In this document: one piece after another, positions 1-8,202 of the stretch | Numbering within the stretch: the stretch's first letter is position 1 | Layout of the letters: each line of letters opens with the position of its first letter | Source of the DNA: a virus | Reading direction: 5' to 3' (one strand) | IMG/VR virus record: IMGVR_UViG_3300032316_000633 | Span: 1-21,914 of that record | Length of the DNA: 21,914 bases | Translations under genes and position numbers: made by a program | The notes under the pieces: generated by a model | What the model saw: only the letters and a program-made list of their open reading frames with translations | Database searches by the model: none | What the model was told of the DNA's origin: nothing

Positions 1-115
1 ATGTTTTTGCCAATTATTATTGATTGCCCAAGACCCAACTTTTTTATTAAGGCTATTTCGTCAACAACAAACACGCTCTATTTGACGCTCGTAGCTAACG
101 AATAAGGGATTTACC
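1..115 (+). other. Left edge, leader before the tail fibre gene
   Basis: Frame 1 is open from base 1 to a TAA at 103-105 (34 codons, beginning with ATG at base 1). It could be the last codons of an upstream gene cut by the window edge, or chance. The predicted peptide is not recognisable. The only clear signal is AAGGGA at 104-109, a ribosome binding site seven bases before the ATG at 116. I saw no convincing promoter. Confidence 0.25.
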
Positions 116-2431
116 ATGTCCAACAACACCGCCAAGACTATAACAACCAATATAGTGCCGGTTCAGGGGACTTTTGAGCCCTTGCCGCCGTATGAGTGCA
201 TTAACTTAATTGGACCTGCGGGAACGCCATTTTATGCGCCTACAAACCCTGATTTAAACGGGGTAAGCATTACCAATAGCACCATTAATAGCACTACGAT
301 TGGGGCAACAACCCCATCAACCGCGGCGTTTACATCTGCAAGCGCAACAAGTCTGCCTGTTGGCGGTAATGACCTAACCAATAAAACCTATGTTGACGCA
401 GCATTAGCTGGTATTTCTTGGAAAGAGCCAGTTCGTGCTGGAACAACGGCTAACATTACCCTATCTGGCGCACAAACAATTGATGGCGTGGCAGTCGTTG
501 CTGGTGATCGAGTATTGGTAAAAGACCAAACCAACGCAGCGCAAAACGGTATTTATGTTGCTGCTGCTGGTGCGTGGTCACGGGCAGAAGATGCAAATAC
601 ATGGGATGAATTGGTTTCTGCCTTGGTTTTTATAACCTCTGGTGGATTATCCGGTTCAGCTTGGTATTGCTACATTCAGCCAGGCGGCACTCTTGGCGTT
701 ACTGCGGTCAATTGGTCTAATTTCCAAGTAGCTGGTGCCTATTTTGCTGGCACCGGTTTATCGTTAGCAGCCAATGTGTTTAGCATTACAAATACTGGTG
801 TTTCTGCCAATACTTATGGATCGGCCAGCACGGTTCCAGCCATTGCAGTTAACGCCCAAGGACAGATTACTAGCGCAACTAATACAAGTATTGCTATTGC
901 AGCATCCCAAATTACTAGCGGAACTATTGATACTGCCAGAATTTCAGGTTCTTATACAGGCATTACCGCGGTTGGAACTCTGTCTGGCCTAACGGTTAGC
1001 AGCACAATTTCTGGATCAATTTCTGGTAACGCAGCAACCGCTACAACTGCGACCACGGCTACAACGGCTACCACGGCAACTAATATTGCAGGTGGCGCAA
1101 CTGGATCAGTCCCATATCAAAGCGGTGCCGGCGCAACTACTTTTGTTGGAATTGGATCAACTGGTCAGGTTTTAACAGTTGCAGGCGGAGTGCCAACCTG
1201 GGCAACTCCATCGGCTGGAACGGTAACTTCTGTAGGCGGAACTGGAACGGTATCAGGCATTAGCCTGTCGGGAACAGTTACAAGCAGCGGGAACTTAACT
1301 CTTGGCGGAACTTTAGACTTATCCGCGCCCCCAGCAATTGGTGGAACAACTGCCAACACGGTGCGTGGAACAACTATTACCGCAACTACTGGTTTTGTAG
1401 GTACTAATTTTGATGCTGCAGGATCAGGCGGTGGTAATTTAAGAAATTCTAGTGGAACTGCTCAGATTCAATGGGGCGGTGGCGGTGGTAACAATGTTTC
1501 TATTGATGTAGCAACTAACATTAATCCAGCAAATGCTGCGGTAGCAATTAGTCCTACAGGAACTGGAACTGTTGCAATTTCACCTGCGGGCGCGTTGACT
1601 GTAAACCCAACAACCGCATCAACCATGAACAATGTGGCTATTGGCGGAACAACCCCTCTGGCTGGCACATTTACTGATTTACGGGTAAATAACACTATTT
1701 CTTTGGCTGGATCAACTGGAACCGCAGGCTATGTATTGACCTCTAATGGCGCATCGGCACCAACTTGGCAAGCCAATGCAAACGGCTTGGCGATTGCGGA
1801 CGATACAACAACGAATGCAACCCGTTATTTAACATTTACTAGCGCAACAACAGGCAATATTACAACGGCCAATGTTGCATCAACTAAGTTGCAATTTAAC
1901 CCCTCAACTGGTGTGTTTACAACCACGGGTGTAAATTTAACTGGACTAACTGCATCAAGCGCAGTTGCAACCGATGCGTCAAAAAACCTTGTGTCAGTAG
2001 CCAATACGGGAACTGGTAGTAATGTGCTGGCTACCAGCCCAACCTTAGTAACGCCTATTCTTGGAACTCCAACTTCTGGCAATCTAAACAATTGCACGGC
2101 AGACGGAACAAACAAAGTTGGTTACCGAAATATTCCGCCAGTAGGAACAAAAACTGGCTCTTATACATTAGCTGTAGGCGATGTTGGCGAATATGTGCAA
2201 ATTGGTTCTGGTGGATCAATTACTATCCCTGACGCAACTTTTGCCGAAGGCGATGCAATCACACTTTTCAACAACACGACCGGAAACATAACAATTACTT
2301 GTTCAATCACAACGGCATACATTGCGGGGACTGATTCCGACAAGGCCACGATGACCTTAAAAACCAGAGGAACGGCAACCATTTTGTTTATTAGCGGAAC
2401 GGTTTGCGTTGTTGCGGGGAATGTTTCTTAA
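116..2431 (+). CDS. Tail fibre protein (771 aa)
   Basis: A long Thr/Ser/Ala/Gly-rich beta-structured protein with no signal peptide, typical of a trimeric tail fibre or side fibre that binds the host surface. The N-terminal part has the module with LTNKTYVDAALAGISWKEPV (about residues 87-107), seen in many tail fibre proteins of environmental phages. The centre (about 305-322) has an Ala-Thr-Thr short repeat. Two similar units ending in PTWA and APTWQ (about 360 and 550) look like duplicated fibre segments. The C-terminal 100 residues (TKTGSYTLAVGDVGEYVQIG onward) form a compact tip-like module common in phage fibres. The start has a good AAGGGA site. The stop overlaps the next gene as TAATG. 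Fibre role is confident; receptor unknown. Confidence 0.82.
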   Translation: MSNNTAKTITTNIVPVQGTFEPLPPYECINLIGPAGTPFYAPTNPDLNGVSITNSTINSTTIGATTPSTAAFTSASATSLPVGGNDLTNKTYVDAALAGISWKEPVRAGTTANITLSGAQTIDGVAVVAGDRVLVKDQTNAAQNGIYVAAAGAWSRAEDANTWDELVSALVFITSGGLSGSAWYCYIQPGGTLGVTAVNWSNFQVAGAYFAGTGLSLAANVFSITNTGVSANTYGSASTVPAIAVNAQGQITSATNTSIAIAASQITSGTIDTARISGSYTGITAVGTLSGLTVSSTISGSISGNAATATTATTATTATTATNIAGGATGSVPYQSGAGATTFVGIGSTGQVLTVAGGVPTWATPSAGTVTSVGGTGTVSGISLSGTVTSSGNLTLGGTLDLSAPPAIGGTTANTVRGTTITATTGFVGTNFDAAGSGGGNLRNSSGTAQIQWGGGGGNNVSIDVATNINPANAAVAISPTGTGTVAISPAGALTVNPTTASTMNNVAIGGTTPLAGTFTDLRVNNTISLAGSTGTAGYVLTSNGASAPTWQANANGLAIADDTTTNATRYLTFTSATTGNITTANVASTKLQFNPSTGVFTTTGVNLTGLTASSAVATDASKNLVSVANTGTGSNVLATSPTLVTPILGTPTSGNLNNCTADGTNKVGYRNIPPVGTKTGSYTLAVGDVGEYVQIGSGGSITIPDATFAEGDAITLFNNTTGNITITCSITTAYIAGTDSDKATMTLKTRGTATILFISGTVCVVAGNVS

Positions 2432-3285
2432 TGGGAATCCAACAAATGCTCTTGGGCGCGGCCCCAGCAGAGCCAATATCAATTGATTTTTTGATAGTGG
2501 CTGGCGGTGGTGGTGGCGGATATGGAAACGCTGCCAACGGAACTGGAGGTGGCGGCGCGGGCGGTTATCGGTCGTTTACTTCTGAATTGGTTCAGCCTGG
2601 GACTTCATACACAATCACAGTAGGTGGTGGTGGCGCAGGCGGAACGGCAGATCAAGGAGGCGCTGGAAGCAACTCAGTATTTGCGACCTACACATCAACC
2701 GGAGGCGGCGGGGGAGGCGGAAACGGCACCACAGGGGGCGCAGACGGCGGATCGGGCGGCGGCGGCGGAACATCTGCCGGAAACGGAAACACGCCATCAA
2801 CGAGCCCATCTCCAGGAAACAACGGCGGCACGGTCGGCCCGTCATCCGGCGGGGGCGGGGGTGGCCATACAGGCGCTGGTGATAACGGTGGATTCGGCGT
2901 GGGCGCGACTGGTGGAACGGGAACGGCCTCAAGCATTACGGGATCATCGGTCACCAGGGCGGGCGGTGGCGGCGGCGGTTCATATACTGGATTCGGCGCT
3001 GGAGGCGCGGGAGGGTCAGGAATTGGAGGCCAGGGTGGTGGCTCGCAAGGCGATGCCACAAGCGGAACACTTAACACCGGAAGCGGAGGCGGCGGCGGAA
3101 GGATTGGCTATGGGGGCAGCAACGGAGGCGGCGGCGGCTCGGGAGTGGTTATTCTTAAAATTCCAAATTCATCGAGTGCTAGTTTTTCTGGAGGCGTTAC
3201 CCAATCATCATCGCCATCTGGCGGGTTTACGGTTTACACCGTTACAGCAACATCAACAACCTCTGAGACGGTGACATTTTCATGA
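2431..3285 (+). CDS. Glycine-rich tail fibre/adhesin-like protein (284 aa)
   Basis: Begins at the ATG of a TAATG overlap with the fibre gene; an in-frame codon further upstream is ignored because the coupled ATG fits better. After DFLIVAGGGGGG (about residues 20-31) come long polyglycine stretches separated by short Ser/Thr/Asn patches, then GSGVVILKIP and a beta-rich tail ending in SETVTFS. This is the glycine-rich domain architecture found in phage receptor-binding proteins, where Gly-rich loops pack as polyglycine helices and contact the receptor. Base composition changes sharply here (GGC/GGN runs), which also creates long open frames on the other strand. It is likely a fibre tip or adhesin working with the upstream fibre. 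The role is inferred from position and composition. Confidence 0.72.
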   Translation: MGIQQMLLGAAPAEPISIDFLIVAGGGGGGYGNAANGTGGGGAGGYRSFTSELVQPGTSYTITVGGGGAGGTADQGGAGSNSVFATYTSTGGGGGGGNGTTGGADGGSGGGGGTSAGNGNTPSTSPSPGNNGGTVGPSSGGGGGGHTGAGDNGGFGVGATGGTGTASSITGSSVTRAGGGGGGSYTGFGAGGAGGSGIGGQGGGSQGDATSGTLNTGSGGGGGRIGYGGSNGGGGGSGVVILKIPNSSSASFSGGVTQSSSPSGGFTVYTVTATSTTSETVTFS

Positions 3286-3647
3286 GCCATTTTGCCAAAC
3301 TTGATAAAAACAATATCGTGACTTTTGTCACGGTTGGCCGTCAGGAAGATGACGGCAAAGAAGATGAAATGACTGCGCGGACGGGTGATGTTTACAAACA
3401 AACCTCATACAACACTTGTGGCGGAGTTCATGTATTGGGCGGAACCCCTTTGCGCAAAAACTATGCGGGGATTGGTTACACCTACGACCCACAACGGGAT
3501 GCGTTCATTCCTCCAAAACCTTTTGCCTCTTGGGTGCTGAACGAAAAAACTTGTCTTTGGGATTGCCCAGTTCCGTATCCAAACGATGGCAAAACTTATG
3601 TTTGGAATGAGGAAACTCTTTTATGGGTGTTGCATGATCACATTTGA
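3282..3647 (+). CDS. Small Trp-motif fibre-associated protein (121 aa)
   Basis: Starts inside the preceding stop (ATGA overlap). It begins with SHFAKLDKNNIVTFVTVG, and its C-terminal half repeats a Trp-centred pattern: FASWVLNEKTCLWDCPVPYP and then YVWNEETLLW. Proteins of this shape, with an N-terminal SHFAK-like motif and the W-x-W-P repeats, are frequent next to tail fibre genes in aquatic phages, where they are usually annotated as hypothetical or tail-fibre assembly proteins. The sequence GIGYTYDPQRDAFIPPKP (about 65-83) is the conserved core. No membrane segment or signal peptide. A structural or assembly partner of the fibres is likely but not shown. Confidence 0.68.
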   Translation: MSHFAKLDKNNIVTFVTVGRQEDDGKEDEMTARTGDVYKQTSYNTCGGVHVLGGTPLRKNYAGIGYTYDPQRDAFIPPKPFASWVLNEKTCLWDCPVPYPNDGKTYVWNEETLLWVLHDHI

Positions 3648-3945
3648 ATGGAAAATCCTTGAAACCGTTATTGTTGACGGGGTCTTAAAAACTATTAAAT
3701 ATTGGTGCAAAGCAATAGATGATAAACATTCTGTAGAAACCGAGGGTAATTGGAAAATGCTTACTCCGCACATGGTGGATGGCGATACAACCGAACACCA
3801 GGTTATACATTGGCTTGATTTAGATGCTACCCAAAATGACAAACATCTTATAAAATATAGATTACAAGAGCAACTGGATGCGCTTAGTTCAGCAGCAACA
3901 ACTAAACCGCCCTGGGCCGTGGATACATTTAAGGTGACGATATGA
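3634..3945 (+). CDS. Small conserved phage protein (103 aa)
   Basis: I place the start at ATG 3634 (MITFEWKI), overlapping the previous gene by 14 bases; an in-frame ATG at 3586 would mean a longer overlap and adds a non-conserved-looking head. The protein has an N-terminal beta-strand region ([18 protein letters not shown]), a central acidic part and a C-terminal helix with [11 protein letters not shown] followed by a [11 protein letters not shown] segment. This layout (mixed sheet, EQV-x-x-W motif, short helix) resembles a small uncharacterised protein family found beside fibre genes of cyanophages and other aquatic phages. Function unknown. The stop overlaps the next ATG as ATGA, placing it in the same translationally coupled run. 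Confidence 0.6.
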   Translation: MITFEWKILETVIVDGVLKTIKYWCKAIDDKHSVETEGNWKMLTPHMVDGDTTEHQVIHWLDLDATQNDKHLIKYRLQEQLDALSSAATTKPPWAVDTFKVTI

Positions 3946-4907
3946 CACAACCAATCGACATCATCTCTCGCGCCCTTAAAGATATTGGGGCATTAGAGGC
4001 TGGTGAGACTCCCGCGCCTGCGGATGCGCAAGACGCATTTGATATGCTTAATGACATGGTTGACCAATGGTCAAACGAGCAGATGATGGTTTTTTACAAG
4101 ACTGAAATCATCTTTACCCTGACTTCTGGCCAAACCCAATACACCATTGGCGCTGGAGGCCAGATTGGCGGGACTATTACTGGTTCAATCAGCGGCACAA
4201 CCCTAACGGTCACCAATGTATCAAGTGGCGCTATTGCCCTTGGTATGACATTGTCAGGCTCTGGCGTGGCAGCTGGCACAAAGATTACTGGTTTTAAATC
4301 GGGCGCGGGCGGTAATGTAAATTCTAATGGAACTTACACCGTAAACATTTCACAGACCGTAGCCAGCACAACAATTAGCGCATATTACGAGCGCCCTTTA
4401 TCCATTAATTCAGCATTTGTAAGGGTAAACACTAACTCAAATGGTCAGCCTATTTTGAACGGTGGCTTGGATTATCCGGTAGCCATCCTAAACCTAGAAA
4501 ACTATGAGTTGATTGGTTTAAAGACCCTTAACGGCCCTTGGCCTCGCGCCCTGTACTATCAGCCAGGCGAATCTTTAGGAACAATTACTGTATGGCCTAA
4601 TCCATCCCAAGGTGAAATGCATATCTTTGCGGACACCCTGTTTCAGCGATTTACCACCATCAATGACGAGATAGTCATTCCACAAGGCTATTTTATGGCT
4701 CTCAGATGGTGTTTAGCCGAGCGTTTGATGCCAATGTATGGAAAAGCCAGCCCAACGCAAATAAGCATGATTAACGGGTTTGCAAGCCATGCCAAGGCAA
4801 CCATTAAACGCACCAATATGAAACCTATGCAAGTTGCTCGATTTGAGGACTCATTGATTGTAGGTAAGAGAGCAGACGCTGGCTGGATTCTGACCGGAGG
4901 CTTTTAA
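3942..4907 (+). CDS. P22 gp4-like head-to-tail adaptor with inserted beta module (321 aa)
   Basis: The N-terminus [20 protein letters not shown], then [16 protein letters not shown], is the signature of the P22 tail accessory factor gp4 family, which forms the ring below the portal and closes the DNA channel after packaging. The C-terminal part ([19 protein letters not shown], then helices to [12 protein letters not shown]) also fits. Residues about 78-147 are an extra beta-rich module ([16 protein letters not shown] ... [10 protein letters not shown]) that interrupts the domain between [13 protein letters not shown] and the [15 protein letters not shown] strand. The same module occurs twice in the next gene. 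P22 gp4 is 166 aa, so the extra length here comes partly from the insertion. Next in the run is the gp10-like gene, which starts on the last base of this one. Confidence 0.8.
   Translation: MTQPIDIISRALKDIGALEAGETPAPADAQDAFDMLNDMVDQWSNEQMMVFYKTEIIFTLTSGQTQYTIGAGGQIGGTITGSISGTTLTVTNVSSGAIALGMTLSGSGVAAGTKITGFKSGAGGNVNSNGTYTVNISQTVASTTISAYYERPLSINSAFVRVNTNSNGQPILNGGLDYPVAILNLENYELIGLKTLNGPWPRALYYQPGESLGTITVWPNPSQGEMHIFADTLFQRFTTINDEIVIPQGYFMALRWCLAERLMPMYGKASPTQISMINGFASHAKATIKRTNMKPMQVARFEDSLIVGKRADAGWILTGGF
4170..4382 (+). repeat. Beta-module copy 1 (inside gp4-like gene)
   Basis: About 70 codons encoding [13 protein letters not shown] ... [17 protein letters not shown]. It aligns end to end with the two modules in the following gene: T-G-x-I-S-x-T-T-L-T-V, G-x-x-x-x-G-x-G-V, GTYTV, QTV-x-STTI. 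This copy carries a five-residue insertion (VNSNG) before GTYTV. It interrupts an otherwise recognisable adaptor fold. Confidence 0.75.
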
Positions 4908-6778
4908 TGCCAGACTTTGGATTCGTTGGCGCGGCTTACGAAGCGCCCTCCATCTATCAAGATGCCCAGGAATGCATTAATTTCTACCCAGAGATAGACC
5001 CTACTAAGCCGCAAGGTGACCGTGGCATCATGGCGCTTTATCCAACGCCAGGACTTGAGACTGTAGCCATTCTCCCAAATCAAGAGGAAGTGCGAGGCAT
5101 TCGTACCCTATCAGGCGGTACACAAGTCGTTACCGTATGCGGTGATTTTGTATATGTAATGGAGTCTGATTACACGCCCAAAATGATTGGCCAGATGAAT
5201 ACCGCCACCGGCTTGGTTGGGATTGTGGATAACGGCGTGAATGTCTACATTGTGGATGAGACTTATCGTTATTGCTGGTTTATCTCTAACCCATCCGCAG
5301 CAACCTTTACCGGATCAATATCAAGTACAACCTTGACCGTTACCTCTGTTTTAAGCGGAACAATTGCCGTAGGACAGGCTATTTTTGGACAAGGGGTTTT
5401 GCAAAATACCGTTATTACTGCTCTTGGTACTGGCACCGGCGGAACTGGAACTTATACGGTCAGCAACACGCAAACGGTTGCATCCACTACTATTAACTCG
5501 GTTGCATCGCCTGCAATTGTTACCGGCGCAATATCTGGAACAACCCTCACAGTCTCTGCGGTCACTAGCGGAACTCTGCGGATAGGCCAAACCATTGATG
5601 GTACTGGAGTAACCGATGGCACGATTATTAAGGCCTTTGGTACTGGTTCTGGAGGGGTTGGAACTTACACAGTAAGCGCATCCCAAACAGTCAGCAGCAC
5701 AACCATTTATGCAATGAACTGGACCGTATTGCCGGCAAACGATGGCGCATTCCAAGGCGGTGGAACGGTTGATATTACCGACAATTACTTTGTTTATAAC
5801 AAACCAGACTCGCAGCTATGGGCAGCCTCGGACTTACTGAGCCCCATTACCGACCCGCTGTCTTTTGCTAGTAAAGATGGCTCACCAGATGACCTAGTGT
5901 CCATTATTGTGGATCGCCGAGAAGTCTATTTATTAGGTGAAATGTCATCCGAAGTCTGGATTAATTCGGGCGCGGTGCCGTTTCCATTTACTAGGATTCC
6001 TGGTACATCTACTCAGCAAGGTATTGCAGCGCAATATTCTATGTCTAGAATGGGTAACTCATTTGCGTATGTATCTAAGAATAATCGCGGTGAGGCAATG
6101 GTAGTTCGTATGAATGGATATTTTCCTGAAAGAATATCAACCCATGCGGTAGAAACAACCTTAGTAAATCAGAATGTGTCTAATGCTATAGCGTGGACCT
6201 ATCAGCTTGAAGGCCATGAGGTCTATGTGGTGACCTTTCCATCGATTGGAACTAACGGCTTAACTTGGGCATATGACAATACAACCGGCTTATGGCATAA
6301 ATGGTTGTACCGTAATAATCAGAATGAATACGAACGCCATCGTGGTAATTGTTGCGCATTCTTTAACCAGCAGGTATTGGTTGGAGATTACCAAAATGGC
6401 AAGATTTATCAATTAAGCCGTAACTTTTATACAGACGATGGCCAGCCAATCCGCCGAATTCGCAGAGCGCCGCACATTACAAGCGACCTGCAACGCCAGT
6501 ATTTCCATGAACTACAGATTCAGTTTCAGCCAGGCGTTGGATTGTCTACCGGTCAAGGAGAGGACCCACAAGCGATGTTGCGCTGGTCTAATGACGGCGG
6601 CTCAACTTGGTCTAATGAGTATTGGACAACTATTGGAAAACAAGGAAAATACCTAAATCGTGCTATTTGGCGGCGTTTAGGGTTTTCCCGCGATAAGGTG
6701 TTTGAGGTTTCTATCTCTGACCCCGTCAAGGCAGTCATTATTTCTGCAAATTTAAAGGCTGAAGCTGGAGAAAATTAA
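4907..6778 (+). CDS. P22 gp10-like packaged-DNA stabilisation protein (623 aa)
   Basis: The opening ([15 protein letters not shown], then [12 protein letters not shown]) and the end ([20 protein letters not shown], then a final strand) match the layout of P22 gp10, a tail protein that closes the tail after packaging. P22 gp10 is about 470 aa. The roughly 150 extra residues are largely two tandem copies of the beta module (residues about 132-198 and 202-269), placed between a [10 protein letters not shown] segment and [11 protein letters not shown]. The middle has [20 protein letters not shown] and [20 protein letters not shown], matching the IGIGTW / KGIAGTY regions of the family. The gene starts on the last base of the gp4-like gene (TAATG) and shares its stop with the next ATG. 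Confidence 0.82.
   Translation: MPDFGFVGAAYEAPSIYQDAQECINFYPEIDPTKPQGDRGIMALYPTPGLETVAILPNQEEVRGIRTLSGGTQVVTVCGDFVYVMESDYTPKMIGQMNTATGLVGIVDNGVNVYIVDETYRYCWFISNPSAATFTGSISSTTLTVTSVLSGTIAVGQAIFGQGVLQNTVITALGTGTGGTGTYTVSNTQTVASTTINSVASPAIVTGAISGTTLTVSAVTSGTLRIGQTIDGTGVTDGTIIKAFGTGSGGVGTYTVSASQTVSSTTIYAMNWTVLPANDGAFQGGGTVDITDNYFVYNKPDSQLWAASDLLSPITDPLSFASKDGSPDDLVSIIVDRREVYLLGEMSSEVWINSGAVPFPFTRIPGTSTQQGIAAQYSMSRMGNSFAYVSKNNRGEAMVVRMNGYFPERISTHAVETTLVNQNVSNAIAWTYQLEGHEVYVVTFPSIGTNGLTWAYDNTTGLWHKWLYRNNQNEYERHRGNCCAFFNQQVLVGDYQNGKIYQLSRNFYTDDGQPIRRIRRAPHITSDLQRQYFHELQIQFQPGVGLSTGQGEDPQAMLRWSNDGGSTWSNEYWTTIGKQGKYLNRAIWRRLGFSRDKVFEVSISDPVKAVIISANLKAEAGEN
5300..5500 (+). repeat. Beta-module copy 2 (inside gp10-like gene)
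   Basis: About 67 codons, [16 protein letters not shown] ... [17 protein letters not shown]. It is clearly homologous at protein level to copies 1 and 3, with DNA-level divergence, so the duplication is not recent. Confidence 0.78.
5510..5713 (+). repeat. Beta-module copy 3 (inside gp10-like gene)
   Basis: About 68 codons, [16 protein letters not shown] ... [17 protein letters not shown], directly following copy 2 after a short linker (NSVASPA). All three copies share the [10 protein letters not shown]-like turn and the STTI end strand. Confidence 0.78.
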
Positions 6779-6996
6779 TGTCTACACCGCAAAACCAACG
6801 GCTGCCAACAAGCCCATTAATTGATAACACGGGACGGCCAACCCGTGCCTGGCAACTGTTTTTGCTTAATCTGTTGAACTTTTCTAGCGCAGCAACGGCC
6901 ACCGCTGGATCGGCTACTTTGCCAGCCAACCCAGAGGGTTTTATTGAGGTTACGGTCAATGGCGAATCTAAAAGAATTCCTTATTACAACATATGA
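6778..6996 (+). CDS. Small conserved phage protein (72 aa)
   Basis: Starts on the last base of the gp10-like gene (TAATG). The N-terminal half has PLIDNTGRPTRAWQLFLLNL, and the C-terminal half has a low-complexity ATATAGSATLPANP linker followed by GFIEVTVNGESKRIPYYNI. This two-part small protein (TGRPTR-x-W motif plus a C-terminal GFIEV-x-NG-x-x-x-(I/K)PYY motif) is frequent near tail and ejection genes of podovirus-like environmental phages. It is probably a minor structural or assembly component, but its function is not known to me. It overlaps the next ATG (ATGA). Confidence 0.65.
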   Translation: MSTPQNQRLPTSPLIDNTGRPTRAWQLFLLNLLNFSSAATATAGSATLPANPEGFIEVTVNGESKRIPYYNI

Positions 6997-7424
6997 CCGA
7001 ACAATTACTAGCCCCTCTTAATTTACCGCTTACTGCGCAAAAGTGGTTAATAGACTTTTTTTGGGTTATTCAAGGCCTAGACGATTGGCGCGATAACGAC
7101 CCAGTAGACCCAAAGCAAAAAGAAAAGGTAATTTATCAGGTTATGGTGGAATTGCCACAAAACCATTTCTTTCAAAGCCATTCCCACAATTTACTGCCAT
7201 TGGTAAGTATTCTTGTTTTAAAGTGGATTGGCGCTAACAAATTGGAAGATAATAGAGAACAATTACACAAGGCCTATATGTGGCGGGCATCTTACTACGA
7301 CTTAATATTGGAAGTGGTGCGCTTAGTCCACGGGTTTGATGGGGCAGCAAGTGCTGCTGAGTATGTTGCCAAATTGTATGGCGAGACTTATGAAGATTAT
7401 GTAAAGGAGTTTGAGAATGCCTGA
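6993..7424 (+). CDS. Conserved helical phage protein (143 aa), function unknown
   Basis: Almost entirely alpha-helical, with an acidic cluster IQGLDDWRDNDPVD (about residues 27-40) and a second half containing LVSILVLKWIGANKLE and AYMWRASYYDLILEVVRLVHG, ending YGETYEDYVKEF. The layout (Trp-Asp acidic motif, LP-x-N-x-FF, then an Arg-Ala-x-Tyr-Asp-Leu helix) recurs in a family of uncharacterised proteins encoded between the tail stabilisation and ejection genes of podovirus-like phages. The spaced acidic motif is faintly reminiscent of all-helical isoprenoid-synthase folds, but I would not assign an activity. It overlaps the next gene by eight bases. Confidence 0.6.
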   Translation: MTEQLLAPLNLPLTAQKWLIDFFWVIQGLDDWRDNDPVDPKQKEKVIYQVMVELPQNHFFQSHSHNLLPLVSILVLKWIGANKLEDNREQLHKAYMWRASYYDLILEVVRLVHGFDGAASAAEYVAKLYGETYEDYVKEFENA

Positions 7425-8181
7425 TCCAGTCACCGGTACTATTGCAGCCGTTGCCACAGTAGGTGGCGGTTATTTGCAAGGCCAAGCAGCTAAAAGTGCG
7501 GCAAGCACACAAGCAGCGGCAGCTGATCGAGCAATGGCTCAAGAGGCCGCTATGTACGGGCAATCTAGAGAAGATTTAGCCCCATACCGCGAAACAGGTT
7601 ATACCGCCCTAAAAGACATTGAGCGGATGAAACCATTTTTAACGGCTCAATTTGGACCAGAACAATTTGGACAATATTTGGACCCTAGCATGGCATTTAG
7701 GCAGCGTTTGGGAACTCAAGCTACCGAGCGTTTAGCGAATATTGGTGGCGGGGCAATTAGCGGTAATACATTACGCGCCCTTACTGACTATGGACAAAAC
7801 TTAGCGTCTACTGAGTATGGCAACGCATTTAACCGCTTTCAAACTGAGCGTGGCAACATTTATAACACTTTGGCTAATATTGCTGGCATGGGTCAACAAG
7901 CGGTCAATACTGGAGTAAATGCAGGGCAAAGTTTTGCAGCAGGCCAAACTGGATTAATTACTGGTCAAGCCGCAGCTAACGCCGCTGGAACGGTTGGTGC
8001 ATCTAATGCATATGCAGGGGCTCTTGGTAACTTAGGCAATTTAGCAATGTTAAATTCCTTTATGAAACCTCCAGCAGTAACGCCAACATCTAATTTGGCT
8101 GGATATGGAAATTATGGAAATATTCCACCGATGTACACACCAGGAACTGGATTACCAACAACTTACGGCTCTCCCGCTTAA
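7417..8181 (+). CDS. DNA-ejection protein, P22 gp7-like (254 aa)
   Basis: Start chosen at ATG 7417, which has AAAGGAG at 7403-7409 seven bases upstream; the in-frame TTG at 7411 lies too close to that site. The N-terminus is a hydrophobic Ala/Gly segment (TGTIAAVATVGGGYLQGQAA) followed by a long Ala/Gln-rich helix. The core EDLAPYRETGYTALKDIE and then RLGTQATERLANIGGG, NTLRALTDYGQNLASTEYGNAF and FQTERGNIYNTLANIAGMGQ are hallmarks of the DNA-transfer protein family ejected with the genome into the cell envelope. The C-terminus is Gly/Pro-rich and flexible. It sits directly before two further candidate ejection proteins, the order seen in P22-like phages. Confidence 0.8.
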   Translation: MPDPVTGTIAAVATVGGGYLQGQAAKSAASTQAAAADRAMAQEAAMYGQSREDLAPYRETGYTALKDIERMKPFLTAQFGPEQFGQYLDPSMAFRQRLGTQATERLANIGGGAISGNTLRALTDYGQNLASTEYGNAFNRFQTERGNIYNTLANIAGMGQQAVNTGVNAGQSFAAGQTGLITGQAAANAAGTVGASNAYAGALGNLGNLAMLNSFMKPPAVTPTSNLAGYGNYGNIPPMYTPGTGLPTTYGSPA

Positions 8182-8202
8182 TTAGGAAAGTAAAGGCTAA
8201 TC

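Noticed and set aside
2615-3077. Long Pro/Arg-rich open frames antisense to the glycine-rich gene
   Set aside because: They are shadows of the GGN codon runs and have no start signals or homology.
7411-7416. TTG start for the gp7-like gene
   Set aside because: It would sit one base after the AAAGGAG ribosome binding site; ATG 7417 has correct spacing.
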